DNA from: Symbiodinium kawagutii
Taxonomy: Eukaryota > Sar > Dinophyceae > Suessiales > Symbiodiniaceae
DNA: 64,000 nt
Assembly (NCBI GenBank): GCA_009767595.1
Contig: VSDK01012688.1
Location: 415,968 to 479,967, forward strand
Reading direction: 5' to 3'
Part shown: positions 42,201 to 55,453 of the stretch, piece by piece
Layout: every line of letters starts with the position of its first letter
Position numbering within the stretch: the stretch's first letter is position 1
The notes under the pieces: generated by a model
What the model was told of the DNA's origin: nothing
The model's database searches: none
What the model saw: the letters and a program-made list of their open reading frames with translations, nothing else
Made by a program: the position numbers and the translations under genes

Positions 42201-45200
42201 ATAATGGTACCAACCCATCCACTGATGGCTGGCCTTGGTGCCCCACCAATCCACCACCTCCGCGCACCAGGACATGGGCCGCACCCTGGGAGTGTTCGTG
42301 GTGGCTTGGTCATCCACGGAGTGGTAAACTACTTGGTCTATGGTGAGCATTACAACTGATATATGAGTTGAAATATGGTTGGTATATGGTTAAAGAACTT
42401 ATCTGTCAGCTTGCATATGAGTGGAGAGCAGGGCGAGGGTCTCGCTACTTCTAACTTGTTTGCATCGAAAGGTGCGCATTTATGCACAATGGTTTTTCCC
42501 AACTGAATACCAAGTCGAGCACGAGCTTGCACATGCTGGCGCTAATCATAGAACTAACACCACCTAATCTATGCTGGTTCCCTAAATCCGACTGAGTTGT
42601 TTTGGCCCTTCAACGAAACCTATTGTGGATCTAGAGGAACGGGTATTTAGCTGTTCAGTTTGGAAAGGGTGCACAGGTCAATGCCCGTTTACATCCATTT
42701 CTCGCATTTTAAGAGGTAAAGTCCAGACAATATTTGCTTGGCACACATTGGGCTGTGAATACTTTCATCCATCAAAATTGCAAGGCTTCTCAGGTTCAAA
42801 ATTGCCAACATCCCCAATGTTTGGTCCCCTTTTCGGGCGTCATGTTGAGGGCTTGCCAGATCCGCTCACCTCTGAGGTGGTCACGAATTGCTCCGACCAA
42901 CACCGCTTTAGAGACATGGCCAAGATCTTCAAAGGTCTTTGCATGAGCGGACTGTCCCTTGACACCGGAGAAGCGGGGCACAGGGGTGCACAAACGCGGA
43001 TGCCCCCGCCTATCAGTTCTACTGGAGGTTACAGCATGTTAAAGCTACAATTGGCAGAATTGACCAACACTTGCATGATTGACAGACCAGAATCATGAGC
43101 CCTAGAAAGATTGGAAACTGTCCTACCAAGAACTGTCTAGAACTTCAATTTCTTGGATTTAATTTGGAACTATACTGTACTCCAATCTTCTGCATTCTTT
43201 TGTTGAGATAATCTCCATCACTTCTGTCGGGTTTAGATCCCACGCGGTGGTGAAGACCTTTAAGAGTTTTCTTTCAACAAGAAGCAAGGAGCCGTTCCTA
43301 CACAATTTTCCGTTCTTTTTCCTGTGCATTTTTTGATATGCGATCCTGGCTGTGTTTTGAATCAGACAGTGTGGCTCAAATGGTCCAGCTCAAATGGTCC
43401 ACCTGCAAATCCGACGGTGGTGCCATGAACCAGATGCCCTGCAAACAGCACCGTCTGGTTTTGACCTATGCAAATCAAGGCATCCGCACGGATCCTGAAA
43501 TGACCATTGCGATTGCGGTTTCCCCAAGAGTTTTGCAGATGCCCTCGTTGTTTCTGCAACAGGCATTGTTTGTTATCTCATCTTTTGTTATTACAGTACT
43601 TCCTCGCCTTCCTTCGTCGTTTTCGCTCGTTGTTTGTTCTGATCCGTATTGTGGTTCGTATCCAAAGCCATTTGTTGACTGCTCATACAATTTTTACCAG
43701 TAGTCCCTTACCCTATACGCCCTATACCTTACTATTGCAGCTTATTGTTACTTTCGTTTCAACATCCTGGAACCACAATTTGTTATGATTGATAGTATAG
43801 TGGCTTGTAATTGACCACTCACATTGCTATCATGCCCCTATTCCAGTTTGTCTTTCCATCTCTTCTTCGAAGAGGTTGTCACTGATTCATCAGCCACTAT
43901 GGTACATTTTCTGTTATATTTCCTGTAGCAGCAGAAGTAGTAGTCTTAGCAGCACTAGCGACACTAGCGGTAGTTGTGGTGGTTGTTCTTACTTGGGTGT
44001 GCATCCCCCACTGGTTTCATTCAGCATGGTTATTGGGCTTAGTTCACCGACCATATGGTTTAAGCCGTAGTGTTAGTTGTTATTCCCTATGATTCATTAA
44101 CCATAATAAACCTCCTAAGAAACCATGGTGATGATAACTAACCAGAATAAACCCTGGTGGTTTACCATAATAACCATGATAGACCACCTAAGAAACCACC
44201 CGGATATAGGGCCACCATGGATCGTTGGAGTCGTTGCGGCGAAAAGGTGGGGATGCTTCGATGAGTTCAACCGAATCGATCTGGAAGTGCTCTCTGTGAT
44301 TGCTCAGCAGGCCATCTGCTCCGCCTTGTCAAAGTCGCTCGGTTGGGCCGTTCTCAAAGCTGAGAGCGAGCTGGATCAAGGCTTCAATCAACCAACGTTC
44401 ATGGGGGAGATTCACCAAGAACAATAGGGAAAACAATGGTTAATGATGGGTGAAGCAGGGGAACTAAGGGTGAACTGACCCATAGCCAGATACTGTAACA
44501 ACATAATTCTTTTTCTAGAATTTGTTTTGATTGTCATTTTCACACATTGATTTCTTCATTTTGCTACTTGAGTTGTTTTCTGTTTTGGTTCGAGGCTCTC
44601 CTTGGCTGGTCAATCCTACATAGTGTTGTCTCTCTCCCATTACCCTCTGGTAAACTAACCTGGCAATGGAAAATCCATCATTTATTCGTGGTTTCCTAGG
44701 GTTTCACTAGAAAATATGGCTAACATCCAGCCTGCCAGGTTAGCTTACCTACCGGAGGGTAAGCATCCTTGTGACTCCCATCCTGATCCAAGCATTGGTC
44801 GGTCGGTCGTCTCCTGCGGATCAATGAACGGCGCAGGTGGAATCCATTTGTTCTGCCAAGCGACAAGCAGTTGCTTGGCGAAACCTGGCGTAGGCCACAA
44901 ATATGCTGTAGATAGGGGGTTTCTTACAATGGGGAACCCCCCCAAAATAGTTGATTTATTGCTGTAAATGACTATTAATTAATGAATGATATTGAGGGTA
45001 CCCTTATTTTCAGAACCCCCCAGATGATCATTAGGTTGCTGTAGGTTTGAAATTCGCCACCTGTTTGATGCAACATGATTTAGCCCTTTTGAGCCACCTT
45101 TATGATCATCATTATCTTGATGATCATTTTGCTGATGATCATGAATTTAGCAACCTGTTTGATGCAAGACAAGTTGTGATCATCAAGCTTTTACCGCCGG

Positions 45201-46613
45201 TTTGGGGAAGCGGCAAGCCGTGATGTTTAGGGTAGCCACTTTTTGTGCTGCAGATCCAGTGGCTTAGGACTTGTGTCAAGCGTTCAGTCCCTAAGGTGGA
45301 CCACTGATGGAGGCTGCTCAATTGTGGATGAGGATTTTAGACAACACATGACATATTCAGAGTGAGAGTCAAAGGCTTGGGATCTCAGCAAAAGCATAAA
45401 TCATGAATGAATCAAAAGCTTTCATCATCTTTGATGGCCATGAATTTCGATGTGTTTGGTTTTTCTCAGAGCTTTCATCGTCTTTCAGCTGCATATGGCT
45501 GTGCACCCAGTTCGCTGTTTGCCGAAAAAATGCCCCGGAGAATCCAGCTCCGTGGGAGATCGGTCCCGGGACCTGACTCAGGTTGCAACCTTTATGTTCC
45601 CAGGCGCGTTCCAAACGAGAGCGGCGCCAAGGGACCTGATTTGGCTACCGGGCAGGGACCTGGTTGGAACCATTCGGTAGCTCGTTATTTGTTTTGGTTC
45701 TTGGAGGGTAGGTAAGGAACAAGGATCTCCTGGGTCAATGAGAATTGACCTACTTCCTTTTGGTTTGTAGCCATTTTCAATGGTTGTTCATTCAAAAATA
45801 GATGATTATCACCAACAATATGGCTGCTAACCAGTGAAATGGGTGCCAATCCAATATGGCCATGGAAGCATGCACCTATTATCACCTATAATATATCGAT
45901 AGTTGATTCACCCATTGCTGGTTGTTGATTCACCTATTAATTCACCTGTCCATTAACCATTATATGGCTATTTTTCTAGCAAACATCATCCAGTGATGCC
46001 GATAATCTCAACCATTTGCCCAACCATGTTACCACGCACTTCATCATTGGATGGCTATGGGTCAAAACCCTGTACCCCTAGTTCCCCTATCATTAAGCAT
46101 TGTTTTCCCACTGTCATTGTTGCTTATTATTCCCCATGAAAGTTGGTTGGTTAACTGTTTGACCCATAGCCCTATATAGTTGGTATATATATATATATAT
46201 GTATATATATAATATATATATATACCAAATATTAGATATCCCCGATAATTGTTGGTTATCATCCCCTATTAACCATTGACCAGCTATTATTGGTAGGTCA
46301 CCTTATGGCATTGTGGGAACCTGCCCCGCATGAAGCGACAGCAGCTCAACCGCTCCCTCCCTTGGGAAGCCTCGCCTACAGGTGAGCCAGCGCCCATCAA
46401 GTTGGTCCCATCTGCAGCTTGACGGAACTGCTGGGTGCCGGGGCGTCCGGGCTGCTGCCCGGTCTGATGCGCAGCAGGAACTTGGGGCGTTTCGGCTTCC
46501 ATCCAGAATCATGTTTGGAAAGACACTGAAAGATATTGAAAGATATTTAAATTGTACACTAGTATATATGGACATAGGTTGTATATATATATATATCTAT
46601 CTAAATAAATCAA

Positions 46614-46656
<43 letters not shown>

Positions 46657-46681
46657 ATATCTATATATATATATATCTCAA

Positions 46682-46712
<31 letters not shown>

Positions 46713-49700
46713 ATATATATATACATATCTAAATAAATAAATAAATATATATATATATATATATCTAAATAAATAAAAAATATGTATATATATATAAATC
46801 TAAATGAATAAATAATTAAATAAATAAATAAATATATATATATATAAATAAATAGATATATATATAAACAGAACCGGGGACCACGGTAGTACACTTTTTT
46901 GTGCCCAAGACCCTGTACTACCCATTGGCTTGTTTTTTTTTTTTGTTTTTTTTTTGTTTTTTTTGGTTTTCTCGAAGTTTTTGCTATTTTTCTAAAACTA
47001 CCAAAAAAACCTCGAGAAAATCAACAAAAATACCAACCTTGTGCCCCAGGCACTCTGGCACTCTACCTGGAATTTTTGGCCTCTACCAATCTACTACAAT
47101 CTGAAAGAAACCAAGAAACCAAAGAAACCAAGAGAACTAAGAAAACCAAAAAAAACAAAAAAAAACAAAAAACAAAAAAAAACCAAAAAAAACAAGACTA
47201 TGGACCCAAGACCCTGTACTACCCATTGGCTTGGTTTTTTTGTTTTTCTGTTTTTTTTTGTTTGTTTTTTTTTTTGTTTTTTTTTGTTTTTTTTGGTTTT
47301 TTTGGTTTTCTCGAAGTTATTTGCTATTTTTCTAAAACTACTACAAAAAACTCGAGAAAATCAACAAACATGCCAACCTTATGTCCCAGGCACTCTGGCA
47401 CTCTACCTGGAATTTTTGGCCTCTACCAATCTACTACAATCTGAAAGAAACCAAGAAACCAAAGAAACCAAGAGAACTAAGAAAACCAAAAAACCAAGAA
47501 AACGAAAAAAACAAAAAAAAACAAAAAAAACAAGACTATGGACCCAAGACCCTGTACTACCCATTGGCTTGGTTTTTTTTGTTTTTTTTGTTTTTTTTTG
47601 GTTTTCTCGAGGTTTTTTGCTATTTTTCTAAAACTACCAAAAAAACCTCGAGAAAATCAACAAAAATACCAACCTTATGTCCCAGGCACTCTGTGGCACT
47701 CTACCTGGAGTTGGTCTTTTTGTCTTTTTTGCTTTCTCGAGGTTTTTGTTATTTTTCCTTCCTTTGCCCTCCTCTGTCCCCATTTGTCGTCCTGGATCCT
47801 CCAAATTATATTAATGAAATAGATTTATGTCTAAATAATTGTTTTGGTAATTTTATTGAATCATATTATAAATATATTTATTTACATATATATATATGTA
47901 TATATTTATATTTTCGAAATATCACTAAAATATCTATATATATTTTTTGCATTCTTTATCAAAATTCTTTGTTTCTTGAAATTCTAGTAATTCAATATTG
48001 ATAATTTATATTCTTATTTTGATATATAACAGGCTAAACATTAATATTACAGGAATAGTTCTTCGAAAAAAATGAGGAGAACATCTGTAAGTAAAAAATA
48101 TGGTGTTGACAATATTATCGCAGAATATTTTTGAATTTGATATCATAGATATCATACTAATAATAACTCCTAATTCATACTGGATGATAGCTGCATTACT
48201 AAAAATACTTGCCATCTTTGTTTTGGAATATAATTTTTTTTCTGGCAGGAATACTAAATACCAATTACACATTGCCTTGTGGATTTCACAAGCACAATAA
48301 GTATATCTTATAACTTAAGTTCTGTTGTAACAATGAAAAATAATCGCTTTAAAATATATATAGCATATCTCTTGAGATAAGCATTGTATACTACTTACAC
48401 ATTGCCATATTTTGCTAGCACACTCTATTCAACAATGTTCTATGAAAGGCAACAACAAGTAAATTATGTATCGGTTGCAGTACATGTGGGCCAAGATTGT
48501 TGTGACGATATGCTGCAGGTTACATTGAGATTTTCCTTATCTTGGGTTTGAATAGGACAAGCAACAACAAGTAATATATTATATTCTAGACAGAAAGATA
48601 TATATTTCAAAAACATCTTGCAGGTCTTTGAATATTGAAATTACATATGATTTTTGATTGTAAAGAATATTGCAATACCCTATAAATATTAAGTTACTAC
48701 ATCTTATGATTAAGAACAAATACCACTTTAAATTCACAAAATCTTTTCCCATGATTTCAGAACAATATTACATCCTTACAATTACAAACAAGCATATTGG
48801 CTTAGCGGCATGTGTCAACTGACACTTAGATAAAGATAGCAAGCTTTACACTTTACAACATAGTAAAACCAGTCAATTGAATTCCATTGTAGTGACTTCA
48901 TGGAACAGTTAATGATCTTTCTATAAATCTTCATGTTTCAGTTCACTTCAATGACATTTTGGGGTTTTGAGGCAAACCTGGAGCAGAGCAAATCACCAAA
49001 AAAGTGTACTACCACAGTCCCCTGCTCTCTATATAGATATAAATAAATAAATAAATATATATATATATATATGTATATATGTATACACATCTGATACGGA
49101 GATGTATGCACATCCGATGTAGCCATTCGGCTGGCTGTCAAACTGGCCCAAGGCAGTAGAGGGACGCAGTCATGGAGGTTTGCTCAGGTTTGTCTGGCGA
49201 GACATTGGTAATGCTTGAAGAGGATGAGTTCGTGGGCAGATCTGCAAAAGAAGTGAAGCAGTTGTTAGTGGCCAAGATTGGGGTTTCCAGATTCAGGCAA
49301 AAACTGCTATGGGACAGCAATTCCTGCAAGATTCTGGATGATGATGTTTTCACGGCTTCGGTGCAAGTGCTGCTGATAGTAATGGAGTTTTGGCCACCTG
49401 ATGTTGAACAAGACCAAGCGATGATTTCGGCCTCTCGGGACAATGATTCAATCAAACTTGAAAAGTTGCTTGAGAGCCCGAGAGATCCTACCGTGAGGGA
49501 TGAAGAAGGCCATACACCTTTGCACCACGCTGCAAGAAACGGACATTTAAAGCCTGCTGAGCTTTTGCTGGAGGCAGGTGCGGAGACAGATGCACAAATA
49601 GATCTTGGTTTCACACCCTTGCATCTTGCCGCTCTTCAAGGCCATCTCGAAGTGGTTCGCTTGCTGATTGAAGCTGGTGCAGAAAAGAATCTGACGGAAC

Positions 49701-52700
49701 AGAACGGACATGCAGCTTTGCATCTTGCCGCTCATCAAGGCCATCTCGAAGTGGTTCGCTTGCTGATTGAAGCTGGTGTTGGCAAGGATTTGGCAGAACA
49801 GAATGGACGGACTGCTCTGCATCTTGCCGCTCTTCAAGGCCATCTCGAAGTGGTTCGCTTGCTGATTGAAGCTGGTGCAGAAAAGAATCTGGCGAACAGG
49901 AATGGGCTAGCAGCTCTGCATCTTGCCGCTCTTGAAGGCCATGTCGAAGTTGTCCGCTTCCTAATTGAAGCTGGTGCAGAAAAGAATCTGGCGAACAGGA
50001 ATGGGATAGCAGCTCTGCATCTTGCTGCTCTTGAAGGCCATGTCGAAGTTGTCCGCTTCCTAATTGAAGCTGGTGTTGGCAAGGATTTGGCAGAACAGAA
50101 TGGACGGACTGCTCTGCATCTTGCCGCTCATCAAGGCCATCTCGAAGTGGTTCGCTTGCTGATTGAAGCTGGTGCAGAAAAGAATCTGGCGAACAGGAAT
50201 GGGATAGCAGCTCTGCATCTTGCTGCTCTTGAAGGCCATGTCGAAGTTGTCCGCTTCCTAATTGAAGCTGGTGCAGAAAAGAATCTGGCGAACAGGAATG
50301 GGATAGCAGCTCTGCATCTTGCTGCTCTTGAAGGCCATGTCGAAGTTGTCCGCTTCCTAATTGAAGCTGGTGCAGAAAAGAATCTGGCGAACAGGAATGG
50401 GATAGCAGCTCTGCATCTTGCTGCTCTTGAAGGCCATGTCGAAGTTGTCCGCTTCCTAATTGAAGCTGGTGCAGAAAAGAATCTGGCGAACAGGAATGGG
50501 ATAGCAGCTCTGCATCTTGCTGCTCTTGAAGGCCATGTCGAAGTTGTCCGCTTCCTAATTGAAGCTGGTGCAGAAAAGAATCTGGCGGACAGGAATGGAC
50601 AAGCTGCATCAAGCCGCTCTGGATGTTGCAATTCATGCAGGCTGTCTTGAAGTAGTTCGCATGCTCAATGACCTTGGTCTGGCTTGTGGGGCAGCTGGTG
50701 AAGCTTCAGAATCAGTTGCTTGAGATCCGGGGCAACTGGAGTTTCGGATGTTCGTATGTGGCATCTCACCGCGGCAGCGTCGTGAAAACAAGGTGGGGCC
50801 GGAGAACCCAAAAGCAAAAAGGTAGAAGTTATACCAGAATAATAAATACCGACCAGTCATCACTCACGAACATGAAACATATCAGCAGCAACCTCTCTCT
50901 CAATCCAATTTCAAATCTCCCTGCTCGCGCGGGCCTTTTTTCCATTGGAATTGCATCTGCTGCGCTGTCTGTGTGGCTATTGCGAAAATCGCACGGTGGC
51001 ACGAAGTACTGCCTACGACTGCCTAGAGAATGTTTAGGGCCTGTAAGGACGATCCTCCTGCCAACTTCACCCCACTTTGGGCCCAACACAAGTTCAAATA
51101 GGCGCAACCTGACGCGTGCATCAAGCACCGCGCGCTAGACCACCTGATGAGCACGTTTCAGGTTCCAATCCGGGCCCAATGTACCACCTACTTCACCCCC
51201 ACTTAGCTGCCAATAAGGCCCAATAAGCCCAACGAGGGCCCAAGGTGGAGTTTGGGCCCAATGCTCCACCAACTTCACCCCACTTTGAGCCCAACATAAG
51301 CACAAATAGGTCCAACATAACGCGTGCATCAGCACTGCGCGCTAGACCGCCTGATGAGCACGTTTCAGGTTCCAATCCGGGCCCAATGTACCACCTACTT
51401 CACCCCCACTTGGATGCCAATAAGGTCCAATAAGCCCAACGAGGGCTTAACATAAGCAGATCAACGAGAGCCCAAATTGGAGTTTGGGCCCAGTGCTCCA
51501 CCAACTTCACCCCACTTTGAGCCCAACATAAACTCAAATACGTCCAACATGACGCGTGCATCAAGCACCGCGCGCTAGACCACTTCATCAGCACCTTTGA
51601 GGTTCCAATCCAAGCCCAATGTGACGCGCTACTTCACCCCCCACTTAGACGCCAACCTCAAAATAGCAGGTCGCTCACCGACCGCCACCAACCTCTCCCA
51701 CCCCCTCGCACACCTATACACACCTTTCCCCTTTTTCGGGTAGCCGTTCGCAACTAACTGCGCGCCCCCGCTCGCGGTCGCTCGCCCCCACCAACCTCTC
51801 CCACCCCCCCTCGCGCACCTACACACCGTTCCCCATTTTCCGGTAACCGCTCGCAACTAATTGCGAGCCCCCGCTCGCGGTCGCTCGCCCCCGCCAATCT
51901 CTCCCACCCTCCCTCGCGCACCTACACACCGTTTCCCATCTTCCGGTAACCGCTCGCAACTAACTGCGAGCCCCCGCTCCCGGTCGCTCGCCGCCATCAA
52001 CCTCTCCCACCCCTTGCACACATACACACCGTTCCCCATTTTCCGGTAACCGTTCGCAACTAATTGCGAGCCCCCGCTCGCGGTCGCTCGCCGCCACCAA
52101 TTACCTCTCCCAACCCCCCCTCGCGCATCTACACACCGTTCCCTATTTTCCGGTATCCGTTCGCAACTAACTGCGAGCCCCCGCTGGCGGTCGCTCGCCG
52201 CCACCCACCTGTCCGACCCCCCCGCGCACCTACACAGCGTTCCGTTTCCTTCCGGTCCTCTTCCCTTCCTTCCCCTCCTTTCCCTTTTCTTTCCTTCCCT
52301 TCCCTTGTCTTCCCTTTCCCTTTCCTTTCCTTTCCTTCCCTTTCCTTCCTTCCCTTTTCTTTCTTTCCCTTTCTTTTCCCTCCCGTCCCTTCCCTTCCCT
52401 TCCCTTCCCTTCCCTCCCTTTCCCTTCCCTTCCCTGCTGTTCCTTTCCTTTCCTTTCCTTCCCTTCCTTTCCCTTGCCTTCCCTTCCCTTCCTTTTACTT
52501 TCCTTTCCTTCCCTTCCCTTTCCCTTTCCTTTTCCTTCCCTTCCCTTTCCCTTTCCTTTCCTTTCCTTTCCTTCCCTTCCCTTCCCTTTCACCTTGACGG
52601 GAGCAGTCGCGAAAGCAAACTAAACGAGAACCCATCGCATCGAAGATGCTTTTGGGAAAAACCTGGGTTTTCTTCCATGAGCACTATGCTCGGAGCCTGC

Positions 52701-54832
52701 TCCATAGTTTTACCATAGAGGATGGCGGTGTCCAGGTTGGACCTGCCGCAAAGTAGCAAAGGCATCAAAAGGCATCAAGCGGTTTAAAGTCATCCGATGT
52801 TTGTTTGGTCGCGCTGCCATTTTGGTTTGGATTTCCCCAGTCAGGCACAAACAGACCGCAGCCTCCAAGCTTGTGCATCATTGTGTATTGGTCTAACATG
52901 TCTATGTTTTCTCTTCCCCTAAGTGATTGTACTTCTTACTTGGATGTGCAGTTGAGGACATCACCGGGGTATAGCCATGGTCATCAGTCCCAAAAAGGTG
53001 GCGAAACTAACCCCAAGTCACCGTGGTCGCGGCCACTGAGGTGGGTTACTTCATCACCATGAACCCCGGATACGCGGGGCGACAAGAGCTACCTGAGCCT
53101 CTTGGCGTCAGTGCTTCGCCAGCTGTGGCCTCCCTGATGTTGCGAAGGGGGATCCTGCCTATGAACGGCCCAAGATCCCAAGAAAACCCAAGCAGAGCCA
53201 GCCGTTCCGCCATCAAGTTTTTTGGACGACACACTTCTATGATCAGATGGCCAAATGAGTGTACCAGATCATACCCTAGTATGGCGATGTTATGCTTTTA
53301 GAGGGTGGTGTTGTAGTTGTAAGATTCATTTGAACGCATAACCACATATCACCAACACTGGGAGAGATTCATATCCCAACCAGACAGTACCAGTTCTGTC
53401 TCTATCGCAACCATAGGTACCCGTTTTGTTCGATAATTTTGGAGATGTTTCTGGGGCACTAATGGGTTTTGACCCTCAGATGTGTGAGAGAAAATTTAAT
53501 GATGCATCCATGACTATACATGCACATGCGCGCCTATGTGCAGACAAATGTGAACATATGAAATCATATAAACCTCTGTAACATATCTATATTTGTACCT
53601 TGAGCTGTCCACCTCATATTCATGTCCAGGCCAAAGTTTATATTTGTATCAATATTCGCGTATGCACACATGTGCAGATAGATGTGGGGAGTTTGTCAAA
53701 TTCTGTTGATGCATTGCGTTGCGCCCCAGGAACGTGAAAGCTCTCTTCAGGAGTGTGGTTGGAGCCTCAGGGGTCTGGGCTCAGTTGGATGAGAAAGGCA
53801 GCGATGTCCATGGTGCTTTCCAAGAATTGCCAGTGTTGGTAGGGAAAGCTATCGCAATTCTTGGTGTACAGCATTTGATGCATTGTGATTTGGGTGGCTT
53901 GGAAGTCTGTGTTGTAAGATTTTTGTTTGACTCGTGAAGTGATGAATCATGCTTACATCAAGATAGCAACCAGGAGCATCAGGATATGTGGCTTCCTTGG
54001 CCCGTCAGGGTTGAGCCAGGCAATGATGGTGCCGAATCGAGAGACCATCATGAAGGTGAAGCTGGCCTCTGTAGGACTGACAAGAGGAACTATCCGGAAG
54101 TGAAACGGCACAAATCCCATCACAACCAGAATCGCAGGTTTGGCTAGCAAGCTTTTTCTTAGATACTGAGTTGGTGGCACCATAGGTGGATAGGACCGCA
54201 TCTGCTTGTGCTCATCCCTGGTCTTGTCGTTTTCGCAGCGGTGACAGGCTTTCAGTGGGTTGTTTTAGTCGCTGGGTCACCCAGGTCAGCTTTGGCAGGA
54301 AAGTTGAGGTGTCCACCTGTGGTACTTAGTTCAGGGGAAAGTCACAATCAACCAGGATCATTGGCGCTTACCATATAACCATCCGTTTTTGAGGGTGGTT
54401 GAACCTGTAAGGTACTTACATCAGCGTGTGCAGGATATTCCCAGTTTGAGCTGCTGGGCAAGAAGTTCTGCATTCTGTATGCTCTTTGTGAGCAGCAGCT
54501 CAGCAAGCAGAGGCAGGAAAACCCGGAACCCCTTTCGATCTACTACTTGGACCCACAGCGAGTGTTTCAGGTATCTACCTATGTCAATGTACACATGACG
54601 CGTGACAATATATCGACGAGGTTTGTAGGCATGCCACTCCCGCGTATGCATCTGCAAATAAGAATCGATGCACACACACATACCTGTATATAAATAAATA
54701 GATAGATTCAGATAGATAAATAAATAGATAGATAAATACATGGATAGATAGATAGATAGATAAATAAATAGATAGGTCGATAGATAAGTAAATACACAAA
54801 CATATGAAATGAATGAATAGATAGATAGACAA

Positions 54833-54896
<64 letters not shown>

Positions 54897-55412
54897 GTAA
54901 ATACATAAATTTATGACATGAAAACCTTAATAGATAAATACATGAATAGATGGATAAACGAATGAATAGATAGATAGATAAATACATGAATACATAGATA
55001 GATAGATACATCAATAGATAGATAAACAAATAGATAGATAGATAAATACATGAATAAATAGATATATAAACACATGAATAGATAGATAGATAAATACATA
55101 GATAGATCGATAGATAAGTAAATACATAAACATATGAAATGAACGAATCGATAGATACATATAAATAAATAGATAGAAAACACATACATATATGAAATTA
55201 ATGAGTGAATGAATGAATGAATGAATGAATGAATGAATGAATGAAGGAATGAATGAATGAATGAATGAATGAAATGAAATGAAATGAAATGAAATTGAAT
55301 TGAATGAATGAATGAATGAAGGAAGAAATGAATGAATGAATGAATGAATGAATGAATGAATGAATGAATGAATGAACGAATGAATGAAATGAATGAATTG
55401 ATTGATTAGTTA

Positions 55413-55453
<41 letters not shown>

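Larger units (their letters stand above)
46871..49027. mobile_element. Candidate non-autonomous element bounded by 30-bp terminal inverted repeats
   Basis: The left end 46871-46900 contains GGTAGTACACTTTTTT; the right end 48998-49027 contains AAAAAAGTGTACTACC. Aligned as inverted repeats they match at about 25 of 30 positions. Both outer flanks are AAAT/TA microsatellite in the same orientation, as expected if the element inserted into such a tract. The interior has a triplicated repeat (46903-47710) and an AT-rich part (about 47800-48970). No transposase reading frame was recognised, so it would depend on another element. The superfamily is not identified. Confidence 0.6.

Noticed and set aside
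46899..48001. Overlapping plus-strand frames of 181-206 codons rich in K, F and T
   Set aside because: They read through poly-A/poly-T runs of the triplicated repeat and give low-complexity peptides in every frame.
48100..48300. Possible mitochondrial membrane-protein fragment in the AT-rich island
   Set aside because: The 66-codon hydrophobic frame resembles no specific mitochondrial protein I can name; composition alone is not enough.
49611..50636. 341-codon open frame on the minus strand across the ankyrin repeats
   Set aside because: It is the antisense shadow of the 99-bp repeat units; the plus frame has clear ankyrin repeats and the minus frame has no recognisable fold.
52064..52718. 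Long frames on both strands through the pyrimidine tract
   Set aside because: Open only because the tract lacks stop codons; the peptides are F/P/S or K/G/E low complexity.
54421..55189. 254-codon minus-strand frame of I, Y, L and S
   Set aside because: It is a translation of GATA/AAATA microsatellite and overlaps dynein exon 72 in antisense.
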